From a bacterium (GTDB taxonomy: Bacteria; UBP4; UBA4092; JAOAEQ01): a DNA stretch of 64,000 nt. This document shows, piece by piece, positions 26,910 to 36,213 of this stretch (position 1 is the stretch's first letter; each line of letters opens with the position of its first letter). The stretch lies in NCBI GenBank assembly GCA_026416715.1, contig JAOAEQ010000002.1:1-64000 (forward strand), read 5' to 3'. A program made the translations under genes and the position numbers. Below the pieces are notes generated by a model, which made no database searches, was not told where the DNA came from, and was given only the letters and a program-made list of their open reading frames with translations.

Positions 26910-29387
26910 TTACTCTATGGAAAAGGAGGATAACTCGACTGCAACCGGCCGAACGGGACTATATATTTGGATTTCATCTATCATAACCCACGTATTATTC
27001 CTCGTGAGCGTTATTCTGACATACTTCGCATAGCAGGGACTAAACGTTACTAACATATCTCCGCTGATTGCATTTCCTGATTCAGTCGGTCGCACGCTGG
27101 TTGTTCCAACATGCTGCCAATTGGTACTATCAGTTGAAACTTCTACTTTCATACTTGCAGGAAAACTAATACCACTATAGTTCCCACCTAAAAAATGGCC
27201 GTATACTTTTTGGACTAATTGCGTTGACTGCAAATTGAAAGTGATTACCGGATTAACATTCTGAAATCCAACAACCCGTAATGTGGTAGTAGTATCCGGT
27301 AAATATCGGAAATCATTGAGTTTGGTAAAACTGATATCCGGATAATTTGCATCCGGTGAAGGAGAATATGCATATGGTTTTCCTATGGAAAGGAGCGTTG
27401 GATATCTTTCTTTGATAAAATGATATATATTATCATAAGCATCACGCGCATACGGAGCACTATCATAACTAGAAAAACAGAACCGTTTAATCGAATCAAC
27501 ATTCTGATAATATCCTAAAAGACAATCTCCTATATATGCTTCTCGGTCGAAATTACCATAATCTAAATACGTACGTAAATTTATCCCATCGGTAAGCGGA
27601 CGATTATCTAATTCAATTTCTATTCCCATGGTATATGTTCTTGCTCGTTGCGCAGCAGTAGATAATCTATTGGGGTCAGGACTACCAGTACGAAACATCC
27701 AAGCATAGTTCGGTTGATATATTACACCATCAAATCTATAGGAAGTCCAAGTAGACCATCCAGTGGCACTATAGTAAGGTATCCAAAGAAATTTCATTCC
27801 ACGCTTATGTACTTCATCTGCAATTTGTCTAACCAAACTTGCATCACTACCACTTTCAACCATCCAATATAATGCGACCCAATCTAGATTCGAGTAATTC
27901 GCTGTGGACCATCGGGAAAACAATTCGTTCAAATACCATTTAACTACTTTCAATCGCACAGAATCTGTAGATAGATTTTCAGTTAATCCATCACCATCAA
28001 CATCTCCAAAATTGGACACCCCGGGATTCGGGTATGGAATCATCATTACAATTTTCATCTTGTATGAGGTTGATAGATTTAAGGTGGTTTTAACTTCGCC
28101 GACAACTTGATTCAGCATAGATAACTGCATATCCGGATGATGAATAGTATCAATGAATGAAAGCCAATCAACTTTATTCGTTGACCCCGTTGCATAATTT
28201 TGACCGGAAGGAGAACCACTGAGAGCTAAATACAACGCCGCATCAAACATCGTATCTAAAACCCATTTCGTTGTTGCTTCTAGATAAGCAACATAAGGAA
28301 GATAATCGTTTCGATTGCTCCAGCTGAGATTGTTAATCGCTCTTCCAATATTTTTCGGTGCCTGCCACATGCCGCCGGAATTAATTGAATAAAAAATATC
28401 ATAAATCGAATCCTGCCATAAATAGGGTCCTTTATCAGAATAGTATAATATATTCCCATCGCTAGATATACATGGCCAACTCACCCCCCAACTCGTTGAG
28501 GTAGTCGCCGGAGATATGGTTCCGACTTGTGATACCGATGCGGTTGACCATGGCTGAGTCGTACTCGAACGTACCGCGCGATATATGTTCCAAGTATCAC
28601 TCCCATGAATCCGGATATCTGTTCGATTCGACGCAACGTACATAGTTAGTTCATCTGCCGTAACACTAACGCCGGATTGTTCACTTGCAGTAGAATTAAT
28701 CGGGGAACCAATATTAACCGGAGCAGTCCATTTTCCATTCACATCTTTTTTTGAATACCAGATATCGTATCCGCCATAGCCCCCAGACCGGGAAGAACAG
28801 AAATATAATGTCTGGTTATCTCGGGATAAAAATACGCCAAAATCATGGCCATCAGTTAGGGTGGTAACATTGATCCCAGGTGCCGCATCATCATTGACCA
28901 AATATGGCGAATTCCAACCACCGCTCGCGTTTCGAGTTGCAGTAAAAATTCTCCATCGGCCGGAATCTAGATTATACGGTGGACCGACCGCGCGATTTGA
29001 TGTGAAATAGATTCGTTGTCCGTCACTAGTTAAACACGGCGATTGCTCCGAAATATCCGGAATATCTAACTCTACCACTTTCCGAGCTGGTTTCCAAATT
29101 CCACTGGTTTTTTCACTATACCAAATTTCTTCAGCACCATAATTCCCGTTCACAAAAAAAAGAGTATTACCATCTGCGGATATCCACGGCATCCGACTTC
29201 TCGTGCCCGGAGAAGGAGCATTTAAACTGTAAAAAAGGACAAGATGATGTATTCCACCAGCACGACTATCTCCTTCTGGCATATATGCGCTGAATGCAGA
29301 ATGGGTCAACAGCTGGATAAGAAAAAAAATTGAAATTGATTTAACCGACATACCGAACAGTTTATCGAATTCCCGATAATCAAACAT
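26910..29387 (-). CDS. Secreted PD40 propeller, DUF4855 and discoidin-like multidomain protein
   Basis: This 825-residue protein has a signal peptide after a short N-terminal extension; an internal ATG at 29351 would place the signal peptide at the start. Residues of about 45-340 show repeated TolB/PD40 propeller text (PWISADGNTLFFVN, PCLTSDGQRIYFTSNR, LSRDNQTLYFCSSR, VTADELTMYVASNR). Residues of about 370-640 match DUF4855, a TIM-barrel-like domain (KMKIVMMIPYPNPG, VALYWMVESGSDASLVRQIADEVHKRGMKFLWIPYYSA). The C-terminus is an F5/8 type C-like module (VEVSTDSTNWQHVG, YVRITLTRNN) ending PVAVELSSFSIE. Polysaccharide recognition or degradation is likely. It is co-transcribed with the Opp-type importer. 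Confidence 0.8.
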   Translation of the reverse strand: MFDYREFDKLFGMSVKSISIFFLIQLLTHSAFSAYMPEGDSRAGGIHHLVLFYSLNAPSPGTRSRMPWISADGNTLFFVNGNYGAEEIWYSEKTSGIWKPARKVVELDIPDISEQSPCLTSDGQRIYFTSNRAVGPPYNLDSGRWRIFTATRNASGGWNSPYLVNDDAAPGINVTTLTDGHDFGVFLSRDNQTLYFCSSRSGGYGGYDIWYSKKDVNGKWTAPVNIGSPINSTASEQSGVSVTADELTMYVASNRTDIRIHGSDTWNIYRAVRSSTTQPWSTASVSQVGTISPATTSTSWGVSWPCISSDGNILYYSDKGPYLWQDSIYDIFYSINSGGMWQAPKNIGRAINNLSWSNRNDYLPYVAYLEATTKWVLDTMFDAALYLALSGSPSGQNYATGSTNKVDWLSFIDTIHHPDMQLSMLNQVVGEVKTTLNLSTSYKMKIVMMIPYPNPGVSNFGDVDGDGLTENLSTDSVRLKVVKWYLNELFSRWSTANYSNLDWVALYWMVESGSDASLVRQIADEVHKRGMKFLWIPYYSATGWSTWTSYRFDGVIYQPNYAWMFRTGSPDPNRLSTAAQRARTYTMGIEIELDNRPLTDGINLRTYLDYGNFDREAYIGDCLLGYYQNVDSIKRFCFSSYDSAPYARDAYDNIYHFIKERYPTLLSIGKPYAYSPSPDANYPDISFTKLNDFRYLPDTTTTLRVVGFQNVNPVITFNLQSTQLVQKVYGHFLGGNYSGISFPASMKVEVSTDSTNWQHVGTTSVRPTESGNAISGDMLVTFSPCYAKYVRITLTRNNTWVMIDEIQIYSPVRPVAVELSSFSIE

Positions 29388-29563
29388 TAATGTCCAATAC
29401 CAAATTCAGCTCAAACCAGGTCACACTAAACAATGGTTGATACATTGCAACCTCGATATATTACGAAAATGAAATTTCATTGGATACAAGTGGTCATCGC
29501 GCGCAAATTAGGAATATATGAATTCAGATTAGTTCTGCTGAAATGGGTTCGATACGTTCAAAT

Positions 29564-31303
29564 TTATTCGTTTCCGAATTGGGTTTTTAAATTGCGCGAT
29601 ATGTTCAACCAAAGGAACAGCGCGATAATAATTAGGGTTAACCCAAATAGGATATCTCCGAAAATGAGCTTACCCAGTCCGAAAAGCACGCAATAAATGA
29701 GCGCACATCCGCTTAACCAGTTAATCAAATTTAACGGCAAATTATCCGGCGATTGGATATTCGGTATAGCTTGTTTGACCGGCTTCCACCATCCAGGTGG
29801 TTTCACTCTGCGATAAAATTCGATAAGTTTATCTTGTGCAACCGGAGCAGTCAATAGGGTTACTACCCCCCAAACGAATGTAGTGCCAATAACGGTAGTT
29901 AACGTCATGAGAACAAATTGGTATGGTACATCAACCTTCCATCCTAAGCCAAATTGGAGTGAAACGGAAATAATAAAAGCTGCTAGCATAGCTGAAATTT
30001 CAGACCACGCGTTAATCCGCCACCAGAACCAGCGAAGGATATATACCGACCCGGTTCCCGCGCCGATAGCTATAAGGAATTTCCATGCGCCGGAAATAGT
30101 ATTCATCAACAGGGTGGTTATAACACTAATTCCGGCAATTACAATGGTTGTAATTCGAGAGAGTAAAACATAATGGTTCTCTGAAGCATTTGGATTGATG
30201 AACCGTTTATAGACATCGTTAATGAGATAGGATGCCCCCCAATTGAGATGGGTTGATAACGTTGACATATATGCGGCGAAAAATCCAGCGAGCATCAATC
30301 CGCGCAATCCTGCTGGGAGTAAATCATTCATTGCTAGAATGTAGCCGGTTTCTTTATCCGTTAAATTTGGATATAATACCATTGCAACTAATGCGACTAA
30401 AATCCAAGGCCAAGGTCGGATGGTATAATGTGCTATATTGAACCATAATGCTGCTAATAGCGAATGCCGTTCATTTTTTGCGGAAAAAATCCGCTGGGCA
30501 ATATATCCGCCACCACCGGGTTCTGCGCCGGGATACCATGATGCCCACCAGGTCACCGCTAGATATGTAACCAGTGCAGATAATGGCATCCAAGGTGAAT
30601 CAATATCAGGGAAGAAATTTAACAGATTTTTTCCATTAGGATAGGTGGCTGCTAATGCAGTTTGTAATCCGGCAATACCGCCAACTTTCTCTAATGCAAA
30701 AAACATTAACAGCACCGCACCTACCATCGCTAACCAAAATTGAATGAAATCCGTTATAACGATACTCCATAATCCGCCAAGCGCTGAATAAACCAAGGTG
30801 ATACCTAGACTCAACGCTAATCCTTGAATTGGTGGAATTCCAATGGTATGCTGTAAAATTTTTACCATAGCTAAATTTACCCAACCGATGATAATACAAT
30901 TGATCGGAATCGCTAGATAAACCGCTTTAAATCCGCGAAGGATACTTGCAGGAGTACCCGAATATCGCGCTTCAACGAATTCTACATCAGTGATAACTTC
31001 ACTGCGCCGCCATAATCGTGCGAAAACGAATACGGTTAATATTCCGCTGAACACCATATTCCACCAGAGCCAGTTTCCAGCAATCCCATGACTTGCAACC
31101 AATCCGGTTACCGCTAATGGTGTATCCGCAGCGAACGTAGTTGCAACCATTGAAGTTCCAGCTAGCCACCAATGCAGATTTCTTCCGGAAACGAAATATT
31201 CACCGACATTCTTCCCGCCCTTTTTAGTAAATGAAATACCAACGAGCAAAACGAAAATAAAATATGCAGCGATAATCAGACCATCAAGATATACGAGTTT
31301 CAT
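29564..31303 (-). CDS. Sodium:solute symporter (SSS family)
   Basis: This 579-residue membrane protein has the SSS opening (LIIAAYFIFVLLVGISFTKKGGKNVGEYFVSGRNLHWW) and about 13 hydrophobic segments. GTSMVATTFAADTPLAVTG covers the sodium-site region, and PAGLRGLMLAGFFAAYMSTLSTHLNWGASYLIND is the conserved mid-protein signature with the Ser/Thr-rich sodium-binding stretch. The C-terminal part carries a hydrophilic segment (RRVKPPGWWKPVKQA) as in SGLT-like sugar transporters of bacteria. AGGAACA precedes the ATG. A monosaccharide or sugar acid substrate is likely from context. Confidence 0.9.
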   Translation of the reverse strand: MKLVYLDGLIIAAYFIFVLLVGISFTKKGGKNVGEYFVSGRNLHWWLAGTSMVATTFAADTPLAVTGLVASHGIAGNWLWWNMVFSGILTVFVFARLWRRSEVITDVEFVEARYSGTPASILRGFKAVYLAIPINCIIIGWVNLAMVKILQHTIGIPPIQGLALSLGITLVYSALGGLWSIVITDFIQFWLAMVGAVLLMFFALEKVGGIAGLQTALAATYPNGKNLLNFFPDIDSPWMPLSALVTYLAVTWWASWYPGAEPGGGGYIAQRIFSAKNERHSLLAALWFNIAHYTIRPWPWILVALVAMVLYPNLTDKETGYILAMNDLLPAGLRGLMLAGFFAAYMSTLSTHLNWGASYLINDVYKRFINPNASENHYVLLSRITTIVIAGISVITTLLMNTISGAWKFLIAIGAGTGSVYILRWFWWRINAWSEISAMLAAFIISVSLQFGLGWKVDVPYQFVLMTLTTVIGTTFVWGVVTLLTAPVAQDKLIEFYRRVKPPGWWKPVKQAIPNIQSPDNLPLNLINWLSGCALIYCVLFGLGKLIFGDILFGLTLIIIALFLWLNISRNLKTQFGNE

Positions 31304-31434
31304 ATTCTTGTTCCTATCTTTTCCTTGATTTTCCGAAACTTTTCCAGCGAAAATATGAAATTGTAAACATACTCAAGAGTATCTATACCACCAAAATTAA
31401 CTCCATATTATTTCACTCTATTGGGATATCGTGG

Positions 31435-32727
31435 TTAACTTTTTATTTGACAGTCATCTTTTGATTTATGGGATTTACTCAATACCGTTGCTACTTTCCT
31501 TATTGCGGTTGCAATATCTTGAACATCCGATTCGCTTATTCCTTCATTCCAACTTATACATAACCAATGCTTGAGCGACCAGAGCGCATTTGGATAATCT
31601 TCCGCCCTATACCGACCTGCTCCTTTGTTCGTTCTTTCGCAATCAAATGGACAATGGGTTTTCCCATACGTTTTCTGTTCCTTAATAACGTCATATTCGA
31701 AGATTAACTTCGGAATATAACCTAACGTAACCGGGATTCCTTCCGCTGCTAGCGCCTGCTGAAACTCCTGACTACTGACACCTAATTCTTGTTCATCTAC
31801 CGTAAACGAATACATCCAGTAGCTGGGGTTAACGACTTCAAGCATTTTTGGTGGATTGACCCCAGGAATATTACGAATCAGACTAGTTAGTTGTTCTGCT
31901 GTTTTCCGCCGGGTAGCAACGATAGCATCCAGTTTATACAACTGCGCTAATCCCACTGCCGCTTGTAATTCGGTCATTCGATAATTCGGTGCTAAAAATA
32001 AATGACCGCGACCGGATTTATCTCGCGGCCATCCTTTATCCGAAAATAATTTCGCGCGGTATCCGAGTTGTTCATCATTGCTGATTGTCATTCCGCCATC
32101 ACCGGTCGTTATTTGTTTCGATTGCTGAAACGAAAAACAACCCATAATACCGAACGTTCCGACTTTTTTCCCTTTATACTCAGCAGCATGCGCCTGACAG
32201 CAATCTTCTACTACCCAGAGATGATATTTATCCGCTATCGCTAATATCGCATCCATATCGCACGGCTGACCAAATAAATGCACAGCGATGATTCCTTTTG
32301 TCTTTTGCGAGATATATTTTTCAATTGACTGCGGTGAAAGATTACCGGTTAACGGGTCAACATCAGCAAAAATCGGTATCGCATTACATAATAATATAGC
32401 GATCACCGTTCCCATATCGGTTATCGGCGTGGTGATAATTTCATCGCCCGGTCCCACCTCTAAAGCACCGAGTGCTATATGAAGTGCAGCGGTTCCTGAA
32501 CTTGAACTTACTGCGGATTTTATCCCGTAATATTCAGCAAAGGCTCGTTCAAATTGGGTGACAAATTTTCCACCGACTCCAAACAAATGACCACTTTCAA
32601 GAACTTCCATCACAAACTGTTTTTCTTCTTCTCCGATCCACCGGCCGGATTGATCGTTTACCGTTGGAAAAGGTTTTATTCTCACTTTTTCTCCACCATT
32701 AATTGCCAATCGTTCTAATGTATCCAT
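31435..32727 (-). CDS. DegT/DnrJ/EryC1/StrS family PLP-dependent aminotransferase
   Basis: This 430-residue protein carries SSSSGTAALHIAL (PLP-phosphate site), VVEDCCQAHAAEYKGKKVG with the Asp that contacts the pyridine nitrogen, and FSFQQSKQITTGDGG with the Schiff-base Lys204. Such enzymes aminate keto-sugars, usually on NDP-sugars, or act as sugar dehydratases. The C-terminal half (NPSYWMYSFTVDEQELGV, PKLIFEYDVIKEQKTYG) is longer than in short DegT members and fits the AHBA synthase/StsC-like group. AAGGAG lies 11 bases upstream of the ATG. It sits with kinase, nucleotidyltransferase and dehydrogenase genes, consistent with an amino-sugar route. Confidence 0.88.
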   Translation of the reverse strand: MDTLERLAINGGEKVRIKPFPTVNDQSGRWIGEEEKQFVMEVLESGHLFGVGGKFVTQFERAFAEYYGIKSAVSSSSGTAALHIALGALEVGPGDEIITTPITDMGTVIAILLCNAIPIFADVDPLTGNLSPQSIEKYISQKTKGIIAVHLFGQPCDMDAILAIADKYHLWVVEDCCQAHAAEYKGKKVGTFGIMGCFSFQQSKQITTGDGGMTISNDEQLGYRAKLFSDKGWPRDKSGRGHLFLAPNYRMTELQAAVGLAQLYKLDAIVATRRKTAEQLTSLIRNIPGVNPPKMLEVVNPSYWMYSFTVDEQELGVSSQEFQQALAAEGIPVTLGYIPKLIFEYDVIKEQKTYGKTHCPFDCERTNKGAGRYRAEDYPNALWSLKHWLCISWNEGISESDVQDIATAIRKVATVLSKSHKSKDDCQIKS

Positions 32728-32893
32728 GGGAACTGTTTCTCCTTAATTTGCACTTCTCTACAGAGATATCTCGGTTTGCACTATTAACTTCATAGTACCG
32801 ATGTTAACCATTATGAGAGTTCTCGCGATACATCCATATATATCTGTACAAAATTGATAGCCAAGTATCGACCTAACTCTCGACGAATTATTC

Positions 32894-34417
32894 TTATTTT
32901 TTAACCACAACTGCGGTTGAAATAACCCGAGGGAAACCATCTGATGGTCGATTAACAACCTCTCCATTATACCATAAGGTTGAAGACCCTCCACCATCGA
33001 AATTAAGCGCAGCATAACAATCTAAATCTAACATAATTTCAGCAAGTTCCCTCAATGTTGCACCAATACTATACCGTTTATTACCTGGTCTTTCAATATT
33101 TCGGTCGTCATCAACCGTCAATAAAATCAGTTGATGCTTGGTGGTTATTCCGATTGCAGACCGGGGCGCACGCGATTTCTCATCGGTAACCGTATGGGTA
33201 AATCGTGTTGGTGCCCATAGTTTTGCACGAAACTCTTCCCTAGGCGGTTCCTGTTCAAAAAAATAGGCAGGTATAAGTCTTCCTTGGTCAACCAGCTGTG
33301 GTCCAGCAGCAATTCCATGTAACATTGTCCCGAATCTTCTCGGTAATTTTAAGGTATATTCTACTTTCCGACTGACGGATAATCCGGCAAGAATCTGGTC
33401 TAATTCCGGACTATTTTTATCGTATGAAAGAACAAATCCATTTTGTGGTATGGTCGTTCCCGGTTCTTCATTGAGTTCAACAACTTCTTGTTCGGTTATG
33501 ACTAATTCCGTTTTATTCGCATCATTCGGGGTGGTGGTACCATACGTTCGTGTATAGATGGTTGCTGAGCGAATGTTACAATTATTAATTTTAATTTCGA
33601 TATCTTTCATCGAAACCCGATGGATAAATACTTCCCCTCGAGTATTAATTAAGAGACAACTACGAGTAAATGTTGGCGGAATCAGAATAGTGCCGTCTAT
33701 CATTAAGAATCCAACCGGATCATTCATAACACCATGGATACTATCCAATTCTTCCGGCATATTCAAAAAATAGCCGGCATTAATCCCAGCATTAGCCTTA
33801 GCTGTTTCACAAAGTTCCGGTAGCGTGGCAAAACTGTTTGTATATCCAATAGGCATTAAGGTAGGAATAACCGGAAACCAACCATCGTTATATAACGCCA
33901 ACTGATTTTCTTTGAACTCTTCAGAAAATTTAAATGGAGTCGCGGTTCGTGGTATTGAATAATACAATCTACGCTGATTGCTCACCTGCATTACTATCTG
34001 TCGTTCGCATTCATCTTTAACCGGGGCAACCTCGAACCAGCGTCGATATCCCTTATGCATCCAGAGTCGTTTTTCCTGAACCAAATTGGTTATAACGATA
34101 AATTCTATTGCATCAAAGGATAAAATGGTTTTCCCTCTGATGGATAACGGTTTCCAGATATTAGGCACTCCTTTATTGCGACTGATAATTAATACTGTAT
34201 CATTCGTTTCTTCGCCCCGGATACCGTTCAAGCTAACATTTTTAATTCGTCGGAATGCAGCGGCAATTTGTTCCATTTTTTTAAGGGTGTTCGGAACATT
34301 AGCTATGACCGGGAATATCGAAATTTCTTTCTGAATGAGTTTTTTTAGGTCTAATGTAATCCAGTGGATTACTACCGGACCCGCAAGTGATTGAATAGTT
34401 TTCTGCGCTAATTTCAT
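32894..34417 (-). CDS. NAGPA-type phosphodiester glycosidase domain protein
   Basis: This 507-residue protein has the phosphodiester glycosidase (NAGPA, formerly DUF2233) domain in its C-terminal half: GINAGYFLNMPEELDS, RSAIGITTKHQLILLTVDD, LAEIMLDLDCYAALNFDGGGSSTLWYNGEVVN. The NFDGGGSST motif is the family hallmark. The N-terminal 190 residues look like a beta-rich module of unknown family. I see no clear signal peptide, which is unusual for a family whose members mostly act outside the cytoplasm. In animals the relative uncovers mannose-6-phosphate by removing GlcNAc; bacterial substrates are largely unknown. It lies within the nucleotide-sugar cluster. Confidence 0.8.
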   Translation of the reverse strand: MKLAQKTIQSLAGPVVIHWITLDLKKLIQKEISIFPVIANVPNTLKKMEQIAAAFRRIKNVSLNGIRGEETNDTVLIISRNKGVPNIWKPLSIRGKTILSFDAIEFIVITNLVQEKRLWMHKGYRRWFEVAPVKDECERQIVMQVSNQRRLYYSIPRTATPFKFSEEFKENQLALYNDGWFPVIPTLMPIGYTNSFATLPELCETAKANAGINAGYFLNMPEELDSIHGVMNDPVGFLMIDGTILIPPTFTRSCLLINTRGEVFIHRVSMKDIEIKINNCNIRSATIYTRTYGTTTPNDANKTELVITEQEVVELNEEPGTTIPQNGFVLSYDKNSPELDQILAGLSVSRKVEYTLKLPRRFGTMLHGIAAGPQLVDQGRLIPAYFFEQEPPREEFRAKLWAPTRFTHTVTDEKSRAPRSAIGITTKHQLILLTVDDDRNIERPGNKRYSIGATLRELAEIMLDLDCYAALNFDGGGSSTLWYNGEVVNRPSDGFPRVISTAVVVKK

Positions 34418-34583
34418 GTACTCAACTTAATCGTACCGTTAAGGTTATGGAAACGATTTGTTTTATCGATTGCGTTCCGCGGCTATGGTTAAATACTCAA
34501 TCGGCTACCGATGATGAATCCTGATACATAACTGGATATTATTTAACGTATTTACTGCACGAATCCACTCATTTAACGATTGA

Positions 34584-36200
34584 TTAGAAGCAAACTAAAC
34601 CTGCACCCGAAACAGAAATACACCGTTCTGCTCCTAATGGCAACGCCCGCGGGGTATAATATTCTTGCTGTAATACGTTCAATACTCGGTCAACTTGGTT
34701 CTTTTCCACAAGGACAAGAACACAGCCACCCAGCCCAGCTCCGGTTAATCCAGCGCCAACCACACCTGGGATACGTCGCGCGATATCAACCAATAAATCT
34801 AACTCCGCACAACTACACCGGTATCCACCGCTCTGCCGATAGAGTTGCGCTCGTTCTATCCGTTCGGGTTCGTTACTTTCCAAATCGGAGATGAGCTGTT
34901 CCAACTGCGCTACAGTAGTATGATTATTGTACGGTCGACAATTCTTTTCAGAATCGTATTCGACTACACGGTCACCGTCATGGGAAATACTCATTAATTT
35001 CCCAAATCCCACCATATCATTGTTCGCTAAAAAATCTACACAAATTTTCCCACGTTCACATTCAGCTAACCCAAATAATATGATATCTCGAACCCGATAT
35101 CCGGTTGCCGGTTCATCGTGCGTACAAAATAATTCATCTAAATGCTCTTTGTGTTCCGACAATTGCGCATATGCTTCTGCTCGAGTCATGGTTTCGGGTA
35201 GTGATTTAAGCATTCGATAAATTGTTGATTCAGATACACCGAGATGATGCGCATTTATATCCCGGAGATGTTCTAATTTTGCCGCAAACTCCGGATAATT
35301 CTTTTTAATGAGCAGAAATCCGAGTTCATACCCCGCGATCCGCGAATTGAACATATCCTTAACATCTTTCGATTTACTTGCCGGTTTAAATGAATTACAG
35401 ATTACAATTTCATATCCGCTAGGAAAAGGATAATATTGAACCTGTAATGGATAGAACTGGATATGCGCTATCTGATTTCTTTTCCCAAGCAGCATCGCCG
35501 CATGGTCTCCAGCGCCACCACGGGTACCGACATACCATTCCGCTTGACCACAAAGTTCAACGAGGGTTGTAGGGTCTATTCGTTCGTTATTTAATCCTAG
35601 CGTAACAAGCGTAGCAGCAACAACTAACGCCGAAGATGAACTCAATCCTGCGGCAAATGGTATACTACCATTGACGAATAAATTCATTCCGGTTAATGGT
35701 TTATTTGGAAATTCGGATTGCACGCGTAAAACCGCAGCTTTAATATAATTTGACCAATCGCCCTGTGTCTCTGTTACCGCACGAACTACTTCTTCCGCAG
35801 AGATATATTCCAACCAATTCTGCCAATTCCCTTTTTGTTTCTCCGAATGAATTGAAAAAGTACGCGCTGGAAATAATGCTGAACGTAGATTGTGGATGTG
35901 CACTATATCATCGGATCGTGCAGAACCCGCAATAAGAATTTCGCGATAATGGGTTAAATAATTGACATACCCGCCACGATGCTCAATATGTACCCCTTTG
36001 AGATTTATCCGCGATGGACTGCGACTAACAATAACCTCGGATTGAACACCAAATTGGTCTCTGAATGCGGTTAAAAGGGTTAAATATGCTTGTCTTCGTT
36101 CCTGGATTAATTCTAAAGAATCTCCGTACATTAATGCAAACTGTTCTTGCGTTTTTTGGTCAAACCGAATTAGTTTATCAATCCATTGGTCTACATTCAT
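34584..36200 (-). CDS. GHMP kinase, galactokinase-like with modified substrate motif
   Basis: This 538-residue protein matches the galactokinase branch of GHMP kinases. The first signature is at 62-78 (PSRINLKGVHIEHRGGYVN, versus GRVNLIGEHTDYNGGYV in GalK, so the substrate-contacting GEHTD becomes GVHIEH). PFAAGLSSSSALV at 181-193 is the ATP phosphate loop, GTRGGAGDHAAML carries the likely catalytic Asp, and the late TGAGLGGCVLVLV is motif three. It is about 100 residues longer than GalK, with extra N-terminal residues and a mid-region insert. It ends 167 bases before the downstream gene and begins 13 bases after the nucleotidyltransferase gene. It probably phosphorylates the C1-OH of a sugar other than galactose. 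Confidence 0.82.
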   Translation of the reverse strand: MNVDQWIDKLIRFDQKTQEQFALMYGDSLELIQERRQAYLTLLTAFRDQFGVQSEVIVSRSPSRINLKGVHIEHRGGYVNYLTHYREILIAGSARSDDIVHIHNLRSALFPARTFSIHSEKQKGNWQNWLEYISAEEVVRAVTETQGDWSNYIKAAVLRVQSEFPNKPLTGMNLFVNGSIPFAAGLSSSSALVVAATLVTLGLNNERIDPTTLVELCGQAEWYVGTRGGAGDHAAMLLGKRNQIAHIQFYPLQVQYYPFPSGYEIVICNSFKPASKSKDVKDMFNSRIAGYELGFLLIKKNYPEFAAKLEHLRDINAHHLGVSESTIYRMLKSLPETMTRAEAYAQLSEHKEHLDELFCTHDEPATGYRVRDIILFGLAECERGKICVDFLANNDMVGFGKLMSISHDGDRVVEYDSEKNCRPYNNHTTVAQLEQLISDLESNEPERIERAQLYRQSGGYRCSCAELDLLVDIARRIPGVVGAGLTGAGLGGCVLVLVEKNQVDRVLNVLQQEYYTPRALPLGAERCISVSGAGLVCF

Positions 36201-36213
36201 ATATTTGATGCAG

